Shown: positions 56,031-64,000 of the stretch, one piece after another
Position numbering within the stretch: position 1 is the stretch's first letter
Layout of the letters: every line of letters starts with the position of its first letter
Source of the DNA: Cavia porcellus
Taxonomy: Eukaryota > Chordata > Mammalia > Rodentia > Caviidae
Length of the DNA: 64,000 nt
Assembly: GCF_034190915.1 (NCBI RefSeq)
Contig: NW_026947631.1
Coordinates: 62,001 to 126,000 of the forward strand
Direction: 5' to 3'
Translations under genes and position numbers: made by a program
Notes under the pieces: generated by a model
Databases searched by the model: none
What the model was told of the DNA's origin: nothing
Seen by the model: only the letters and a program-made list of their open reading frames with translations

Positions 56031-57534
56031 TTTTCTCACTCCTACTAGTGAATGTAATGTAACACACACCCATACAATGCGCACCACCCCGTGATGTTTT
56101 TCTCACTCCTACTAGTGAATGTAATGTAACACACACCCATACAATGCGCACCACCCCGTGATGTTTTTCTCACTCCTACTAGTGAATGTAACGTAACACA
56201 CACCCATACAATGCGCACCACACCGTGATGTTTCTCTCACTCCTACTAGTGTATGTAATGTAATGCACACCCATAAAATGCGCACCACCCCGTGATGTTT
56301 CTCTCACTCCTACTAGTGAATCTAATGTAACACACACCCATACAATGCGCACCACCCCGTGATGATTTTCTCACTCCTACTAGTGAATGTAATGTAACAC
56401 ACACCCATACAATGCGCACCACCCCGTGATGTTTTTCTCACTCCTACTAGTGAATGTAATGTAACACACACCCATACAATGCGCACCACCCCGTGATTTT
56501 TTTTCACTCCTACTAGTGAATGTAATGTAACACACACCCATACAATGCGCACCACCCCGTGATGTTTTTCTCACTCCTACTAGTGAATGTAATGTAACAC
56601 ACACCCATACAATGCGCACCACCCCGTGATGTTTTTCTCACTCCTACTAGTGAATGTAATGGAACACACACCCATACAATGCGCACGACCCCGTGATGTT
56701 TTTCTCACTCCTATTAGTGAATGTAATGTAACACACACCCATACAATGCGCACCACCCCGTGATGTTTTTCTCACTCCTACTAGTGAATGTAATGTAACA
56801 CACAGCCATACAATGCGCACCACCCCGTGATGTTTTCTCACTCCTACTAGTGAATGTAATGTAACACACACCCATAAAATGCGCACCACCCCGTGATGTT
56901 TTTCTCACTCCTTAGGTGAACGTAATGTAACATACACCCATACAATGCGCACCACCCCGTGAGGTTTTTCTCACTCCTAGTAGTGAATGTAATGTAACAC
57001 ACAACCCATAAAATGCTCACCACCCCGTGATGTTTTTCTCACTCCTACTAGTGAATGTAATGTAACACACACACATACAATGCGCACCACCCCGTGAGGT
57101 TTTTTCACTCCTACTAGTGAATCTAATGTAACACACACCCATACAATGCTCACCACCCCGTGATGTTTTTCTCACTGCGACTATTGAATGTAATGTAACA
57201 CACACCCATACAATGTGCACCACCCCGTGATGTTTTTCTCACTCCTACTAGTGAATGTAATGTAACACACACCCATACAATGCGCACCACCCCGTGATGT
57301 TTTTCTCACTCCTACTAGTGAATCTAATGTAACACACACCCGTACAATGCGCACCACCCCGTGATGTTTGTCTCACTCCTACTAGTGAATGTAATGTACC
57401 ACACACCCATACAATGCGCACCACCCCGTGATGTTTTTCTCACTCCTACTAGTGAATGTAATGTAACACACACCCATACAATGCGCACCAACCCGTGATG
57501 TTTTTCTCACTCCTACTAGTGAATGTAATGTAAC
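56031..57534. repeat. Junction into the 16.66-kb copy
   Basis: To about 56,640 the variants follow the GTAACGTAAC, GTAATGCACACC and GATGATTTTC series seen from 38,700. From about 56,645 the sequence follows 39,990 onward at offset 16,655. Private changes sit near the join (GTAATGGAACAC with GCACGACCCC near 56,660-56,690), and the TTAGGTGAACG marker is near 56,912. The join is therefore close to 56,640. Confidence 0.7.
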
Positions 57535-59876
57535 ACACACCCATACAATGCGCACCACCCCGTGATGTTTTTCTCACTCCTACTAGTGAATGTAATGTAA
57601 CACACACCCATACAATGCGCACCACCCCTTGATGTTTTTCTCACTCCTACTAGTGAATGTAATGTAACACACACCCATACAATGCGCACCACCCCGTGAT
57701 GTTTCTCTCACTCCTACTAGTGAATGTAATGTAACGCACACCCATAAAATGCGCACCACCCCGTGAGGTTTCTCTCGCTCCTACTAGTGAATCTAATGTA
57801 ACACACACCCATACCATGCGCACCACCCCGTGATGTTTTTCTCACTGCTACTAGTGAATGTAATGTAACACACACCCATACAATGCGCACCACCCCGTGA
57901 TGATTTTCTCACTCCTCCTAGTAAATCTAATGTAACAAACACCCATACAATGCGCACCACCCGTGATGTTTTTCTCACTCCTACTAGTGAATGTAATGTA
58001 ACACACACCCATACAATGCGCACCACCCCGTGATGTTTTTCTCACTCCTACTAGTGAATGTAATGTAACACACACCCATACAATGCGCACCACCCCGTGA
58101 TGATTTTCTCACTCCTACTAGTGAATCTAATGTAACAAACACCCATAAAATGCGCACCACCCCGTGATGTTTTTCTCACTCCTACTAGTGAATGTAATGT
58201 AACACACACCCATACAATGCGCACCACCCCGTCATGTTTTTCTCACTCCTACTAGTGAATGTAGTGTAACACACACCCATACAATGCGCACCACCCCGTG
58301 ATGTTTTCCTCACTGCTAGAAGTGAATGTAGTGTAACACACACCCATACAATGCGCACCACCCCGTGATGTTTTTCTCACTCCTACTAGTGAATGTAATG
58401 TAACACACACCCATACAATGCGCACCACCCCGTGATGATTTTCTCACTCCTACTAGTGAATCTAATGTAAGAAACACCCATACAATGCGCACCACCCCGT
58501 GATGTTTTTCTCACTCCTACTAGTGAATGTAATGTAACACACACCCATACAATGCGCACCACCCCGTGATGTTTTTCTCACTCCTACTAGTGAATGTAAT
58601 GTAACACACACCCATACAATGCGCACCACCCCGTGATGTTTTTCTCACTCCTACTAGTGAATCTAATGTAACACACACCCATACAATGCGCACCACCCCG
58701 TGATGTTTTTCTCACTCCTACTAGTGAATGTAATGTAACACACACCCATACAATGCGCACCACCCGTGATGTTTTTCTCACTCCTACTAGTGAATGTAAT
58801 GTAACACACACCCATACAATGCGCACCACCCCGTGATGTTTTTCTCACTCCTACTAGTGAATGTAATGTAACACACACCGATACAATGCCCACCACCCCG
58901 TGATGTTTTTCTCACTGCTACTAGTGAATGTAATGTAACACACACCCATACAATGCGCACCACCCCGTGATGTTTTTCTCACTCCTACTAGTGAATGTAA
59001 TGTAACACACACCCATACAATGCGCACCACCCCGTGATGTTTTTCTCACTCCTACTAGTGAATGTAATGTAACACACACCCATACAATGCGCACCACCCC
59101 GTGATGTTTTTCTCACTCCTACTAGTGAATCTAATGTAACACACACCCATACAATGCGCACCACCCCGTGATGATTTTCTCACTCCTACTAGTGAATGTA
59201 ATGGAACACACACCCATACAATGCGCACCAACCCGTGATGTTTTTCTCACTCCTACTAGTGAATGTAATGTAACACACACCCATACAATGCGCAATACCC
59301 CGTGATGTTTTTCTCACTCCTACTAGTGAATGTAATGTAACACACACCCATACAATGCGCACCACCCCGTGATGTTTTTCTCACTCCTACTAGTGAATGT
59401 AATGTAACACACACCCATACAATGCGCACCACCCCGTGAGGTTTCTCTCACTCCTACTAGTGAATGTAATGTAACGCACACCCATAAACTGTGCACCACC
59501 CCGTGATGTTTCTCTCACTCCTACTAGTGAATCTAATGTAACACACACCCATACAATGCGCACCACCCCGTGATGTTTTTCTCACTGCTACTAGTGAATG
59601 TAATGTAACACACACCCATACAATGCGCACCACCCTGTGATGATTTTCTCACTCCTACTAGTAAATCTAATGTAACAAACACCCATACAATGCGCACCAC
59701 CCGTGATGTTTTTCTCACTCCTACTAGTGAATGTAATGTAACACACACCCATACAATGCGCACCACCCCGTGATGTTTTTCTCACTCCTACTAGTGAATG
59801 TAATGTAACACACACCCATACAATGCGCACCACCCCGTGATGATTTTCTCACTCCTACTAGTGAATGTAATGTAAC
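57535..59876. repeat. 2,342-bp HOR, copy D2a
   Basis: Copy of D1a at exactly +16,655, with cassette anchors at 57,793 and 59,533 and AATACC at 59,294. Private changes include CTCTCGCTCC near 57,776 and ACACCGATAC near 58,877. D1a's own private GAATCGAATG is absent, so that mutation came after the copy was made or was later erased. Confidence 0.85.
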
Positions 59877-62218
59877 ACACACCCATACAATGCGCACCAC
59901 CCCGTGATGTTTTTCTCACTCCTACTAGTGAATGTAATGTAACACACACCCATACAATGCGCACCACCCCTTGATGTTTTTCTCACTCCTACTAGTGAAT
60001 GTAATGTAACACACACCCATACAATGCGCACCATCCCGTGATGTTTCTCTCACTCCTACTAGTGAATGTAATGTAACGCACACCCATAAAATGCGCACCA
60101 CCCCGTGAGGTTTCTCTCACTCCTACTAGTGAATCTAATGTAACACACACCCATACCATGCGCACCACCCCGTGATGTTTTTCTCACTGCTACTAGTGAA
60201 TGTAATGTAACACACACCCATACAATGCGCACCACCCCGTGATGATTTTCTCACTCCTCCTAGTAAATCTAATGTAACAAACACCCATACAATGCGCACC
60301 ACCCGTGATGTTTTTCTCACTCCTACTAGTGAATGTAATGTAACACACACCCATACAATGCGCACCACCCCGTGATGTTTTTCTCACTCCTACTAGTGAA
60401 TGTAATGTAACACACACCCATACAATGCGCACCACCCCGTGATGATTTTCTCACTCCTACTAGTGAATCTAATGTAACAAACACCCATAAAATGCGCACC
60501 ACCCCGTGATGTTTTTCTCACTCCTACTAGTGAATGTAATGTAACACACACCCATACAATGCGCACCACCCCGTCATGTTTTTCTCACTCCTACTAGTGA
60601 ATGTAGTGTAACACACACCCATACAATGCGCACCACCCCGTGATGTTTTCCTCACTGCTAGAAGTGAATGTAGTGTAACACACACCCATACAATGCGCAC
60701 CACCCCGTGATGTTTTTCTCACTCCTACTAGTGAATGTAATGTAACACACACCCATACAATGCGCACCACCCCGTGATGATTTTCTCACTCCTACTAGTG
60801 AATCTAATGTAAGAAACACCCATACAATGCGCACCACCCCGTGATGTTTTTCTCACTCCTACTAGTGAATGTAATGTAACACACACCCATACAATGCGCA
60901 CCACCCCGTGATGTTTTTCTCACTCCTACTAGTGAATGTAATGTAACACACACCCATACAATGCGCACCACCCCGTGATGTTTTTCTCACTCCTACTAGT
61001 GAATCTAATGTAACACACACCCATACAATGCGCACCACCCCGTGATGTTTTTCTCACTCCTACTAGTGAATGTAATGTAACACACACCCATACAATGCGC
61101 AGCACCCGTGATGTTTTTCTCACTCCTACTAGTGAATGTAATGTAACACACACCCATACAATGCGCACCACCCCGTGATGTTTTTCTCACTCCTACTAGT
61201 GAATGTAATGTAACACACACCCATACAATGCCCACCACCCCGTGATGTTTTTCTCACTGCTACTAGTGAATGTAATGTAACACACACCCATACAATGCGC
61301 ACCACCCCGTGATGTTTTTCTCACTCCTACTAGTGAATGTAATGTAACACACACCCATACAATGCGCACCACCCCGTGATGTTTTTCTCACTCCTACTAG
61401 TGAATGTAATGTAACACACACCCATACAATGCGCACCACCCCGTGATGTTTTTCTCACTCCTACTAGTGAATCTAATGTAACACACACCCATACAATGCG
61501 CACCACCCCGTGATGATTTTCTCACTCCTACTAGTGAATGTAATGGAACACACACCCATACAATGCGCACCAACCCGTGATGTTTTTCTCACTCCTACTA
61601 GTGAATGTAATGTAACACACACCCATACAATGCGCAATACCCCGTGATGTTTTTCTCACTCCTACTAGTGAATGTAATGTAACACACACCCATACAATGC
61701 GCACCACCCCGTGATGTTTTTCTCACTCCTACTAGTGAATGTAATGTAACACACACCCATACAATGCGCACCACCCCGTGAGGTTTCTCTCACTCCTACT
61801 AGTGAATGTAATGTAACGCACACCCATAAACTGTGCACCACCCCGTGATGTTTCTCTCACTCCTACTAGTGAATCTAATGTAACACACACCCATACAATG
61901 CGCACCACCCCGTGATGTTTTTCTCACTGCTACTAGTGAATGTAATGTAACACACACCCATACAATGCGCACCACCCTGTGATGATTTTCTCACTCCTAC
62001 TAGTAAATCTAATGTAACAAACACCCATACAATGCGCACCACCCGTGATGTTTTTCTCACTCCTACTAGTGAATGTAATGTAACACACACCCATACAATG
62101 CGCACCACCCCGTGATGTTTTTCTCACTCCTACTAGTGAATGTAATGTAACACACACCCATACAATGCGCACCACCCCGTGATGATTTTCTCACTCCTAC
62201 TAGTGAATCTAATGTAAC
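59877..62218. repeat. 2,342-bp HOR, copy D2b
   Basis: Copy of D1b at +16,655 and of D2a at +2,342, with anchors at 60,135 and 61,875 and AATACC at 61,636. A private GCAGCACCCG is seen near 61,100. Four copies of this unit in the window (two tandem pairs) make it the best-defined HOR of domain D. Confidence 0.85.
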
Positions 62219-64000
62219 AAACACCCATACAATGCGCACCACCCCGTGATGTTTTTCTCACTCCTACTAGTGAATGTAATGTAACACACACCCATACAAT
62301 GCGCACCACCCCGTGATGTTTTTCTCACTCCTACTAGTGAATGTAGTGTAACACACACCCATACAATGCGCACCACCCCGTGATGTTTTTCTCACTGCTA
62401 GTAGTGAATGTAGTGTAACACACACCCATACAATGCGCACCACCCCGTGATGTTTTTCTCACTCCTACTAGTGAATGTAATGTAACACACACCCATACAA
62501 TGCGCACCACCCCGTGATGATTTTCTCACTCCTACTAGTGAATCTAATGTAACAAACACCCATACAATGCGCACCACCCCGTGATGTTTTTCTCACTCCT
62601 ACTAGTGAATGTAATGTAACACACACCCATACAATGCGCACCACCCCGTGATGTTTTTCTCACTCCTACTAGTGAATGTAATGTAACACACACCCATACA
62701 ATGCGCACCACCCCGTGATGTTTTTCTCACTCCTACTAGTGAATCTAATGTAACACTCACCCATACAATGCGCACCACCCCGTGATGTTTTTCTCACTCC
62801 TACTAGTGAATGTAATGTAACACACACCCATACATTGCGCACCACCCCGTGATGTTTTTCTCACTCCTAATAGTGAATGTAATGTAACACACACCCATAC
62901 AATGCGCACCACCCCGTGATGTTTTTCTCACTCCTACTAGTGAATGTAATGTAACACACACCCATACAATGCCCACCACCCCGTGATGTTTTTCTCACTC
63001 CTACTAGTGAATGTAATGTAACACACACCCATACAATGCGCACCAACCCGTGATGTTTTTCTCACTCCTACTAGTGAATGTAATGTAACACACACCCATA
63101 CAATGCGCACCACCCCGTGATGTTTTTCTCACTCCTACTAGTGAATGTAATGTAACACACACCCATACAATGCGCACCACCCCGTGATATTTTTCTCACT
63201 CCTACTAGTGAATGTAATGTAACACACACCCATACAATGTGCACCACCCCGTGATGTTTTTCTCACTCCTACTAGTAAATGTAATGTAACACACACCCAT
63301 ACAATGCGCACCACCCCGTGATGTTTTTCTCACTCCTACTAGTGAATGTAATGTAACACACACCCATACAATGCGCACCACCCCGTGATGTTTTTCTCAC
63401 TCCTACTAGTGAATGTAATGTAACACACACCCATACAATGCGCACCACCCCGTGATGTTTTTCTCACTCCTACTAGTGAATGTAACGTAACACACACACA
63501 TACAATGCGCACCACACCATGATGTTTCTCTCACTCCTACTAGTGAATGTAACGTAACACACACCCATACAATGCGCACCACCCCGTGATGTTTCTCTCA
63601 CTCCTACTAGTGAATCTAATGTAACACACACCCATACAATGCGCACCACCCCGTGATGATTTTCTCACTCCTACTAGTGAATGTAATGTAACACACACCC
63701 ATACAATGCGCACCACCACGTGATGTTTTTCTCACTCCTACTAGTGAATGTAATGTAACACACACCCATACAATGCGCACCACCCCGTGATGTTTTTTCA
63801 CTCCTACTAGTGAATGTAATGTAACACACACCCATACAATGCGCACCACCCCGTGATGTTTTTCTCACTCCTACTAGTGAATGTAATGTAACACACACCC
63901 ATACAATGCGCACCACCCCGTGATGTTTTTCTCACTCCTACTAGTGAATGTAACGTAACACACACCCATACAATGCGCACCACACCGTGATGTTTCTCTC
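62219..64000. repeat. Right end of window, domain D continues
   Basis: Follows 45,563 onward at about +16,655 to about 63,450, then gains about three monomers (offset 16,857 at 63,616 versus 46,759). The added part (GTAACGTAACACACACACAT near 63,483) resembles about 52,245. The window ends inside a TTTCTCTC-type monomer with no sign that the array is ending. Confidence 0.7.

Larger units (their letters stand above)
1..64000. repeat. 67-bp satellite array filling the whole window
   Basis: Every line of the window reads as copies of one 67-bp monomer, head to tail and in one orientation, with no unique insert, inversion or mobile element seen. Landmarks by monomer position: AATGTAAC at 1-8, ACACCCATACA at 11-21, TGCGCA at 23-28, CCCCGTGATG at 32-41, T5 at 42-46, TCACT at 48-52, ACTAGT at 56-61. 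Most monomers differ from the consensus by zero to three substitutions. Length variants of about 60, 65, 66 and 68 bp occur and mark higher-order units. The array runs off both ends of the window. This organisation is typical of eukaryotic satellite DNA. I cannot assign a named satellite family or a species. Confidence 0.98.

Noticed and set aside
4181..56920. Bacterial promoter, terminator or ribosome-binding sites
   Set aside because: Any such match would repeat about 950 times with the monomer, has no gene to serve, and the array looks eukaryotic.
660..63916. More than 100 minus-strand open reading frames of 64-102 codons with similar peptides
   Set aside because: They are one translated 67-bp repeat. 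The starts I checked are GTG (for example at 902) or TTG (at 1,957). The longest consensus ATG frame is 31 codons. Open length follows indel monomers, and the same DNA is open in overlapping frames. No known domain is recognisable.
1..64000. CRISPR array
   Set aside because: The repeats are 67 bp and continuous, with no unique spacers, no conserved short repeat alternating with variable sequence, and no cas genes.
1..64000. CENP-B box or telomeric repeat
   Set aside because: The consensus monomer has no TTCG core of the CENP-B box and no TTAGGG-type tract. The CACACACCC stretch is only a short part of each unit.
1..64000. Transposon, tRNA, rRNA or other insert hidden in the array
   Set aside because: I read the lines for breaks in monomer continuity and found only small indels and substitutions. 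A short diverged insert is not fully excluded without a computed alignment.

Overview
The whole 64 kb window is one uninterrupted tandem array of a 67-bp repeat, roughly 955 copies (64,000/67; I did not count them one by one). All copies lie in the same orientation. I saw no unique sequence, transposon, RNA gene or credible protein-coding gene. The array is already running at base 1 and stops mid-monomer at base 64,000, so neither edge is in view. The monomer reads AATGTAACACACACCCATAC at its start. It carries a TGCGCA palindrome at positions 23-28, a T5 run at 42-46 and ACTAGT at 56-61. It is about 45% GC, with 21 C against 9 G on the given strand, and has two CpGs. Satellite DNA on this scale points to a eukaryotic chromosome, most likely heterochromatin or a (peri)centromere, subtelomere or sex chromosome read through by long-read assembly. 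Nothing here identifies the species.

The real content is a nested higher-order repeat (HOR) structure, visible because monomer variants recur in fixed order. Domain A (1 to about 14,000) has a 12-monomer tandem duplication (804 bp), a second copy of its own start at offset 5,608, and a 2,874-bp tandem duplication that holds a 537-bp tandem duplication. Domain B (about 14,000-28,400) has private variants (GTCACAC, CCAACTAG, GAATGGAATG, ACACTCACCC) and two copies of a roughly 6-kb block that differ by whole-monomer gains and losses. Domain C (about 28,400-38,700) repeats a marker cassette seven times at 1.07-1.87 kb. Domain D (about 38,700-64,000) is the most recently amplified. It has a 2,342-bp tandem pair, and that whole pair recurs 16,655 bp downstream. 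A block of about 1 kb in domain A (about 3,840-4,860) reappears about 36,068 bp away in domain D, while domain B lacks its markers.

Open reading frames of 64-102 codons are plentiful but are by-products of the repeat. All three minus-strand stops in each monomer (from plus-strand TCA at 48, CTA at 54 and CTA at 57) fall in one frame, so each minus frame is closed only once per three monomers. One- or two-base indels extend the open runs. The apparent starts I checked are GTG or TTG; the longest consensus ATG frame is 31 codons. I therefore annotate no CDS. The things most worth following up are the HOR evolution, the evidence for local conversion of variants, the Rap1-type motif in each monomer and the alternative GTGA/TCACT/AGTGA hairpins. 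Block boundaries are read by eye and are good to about one monomer unless stated.
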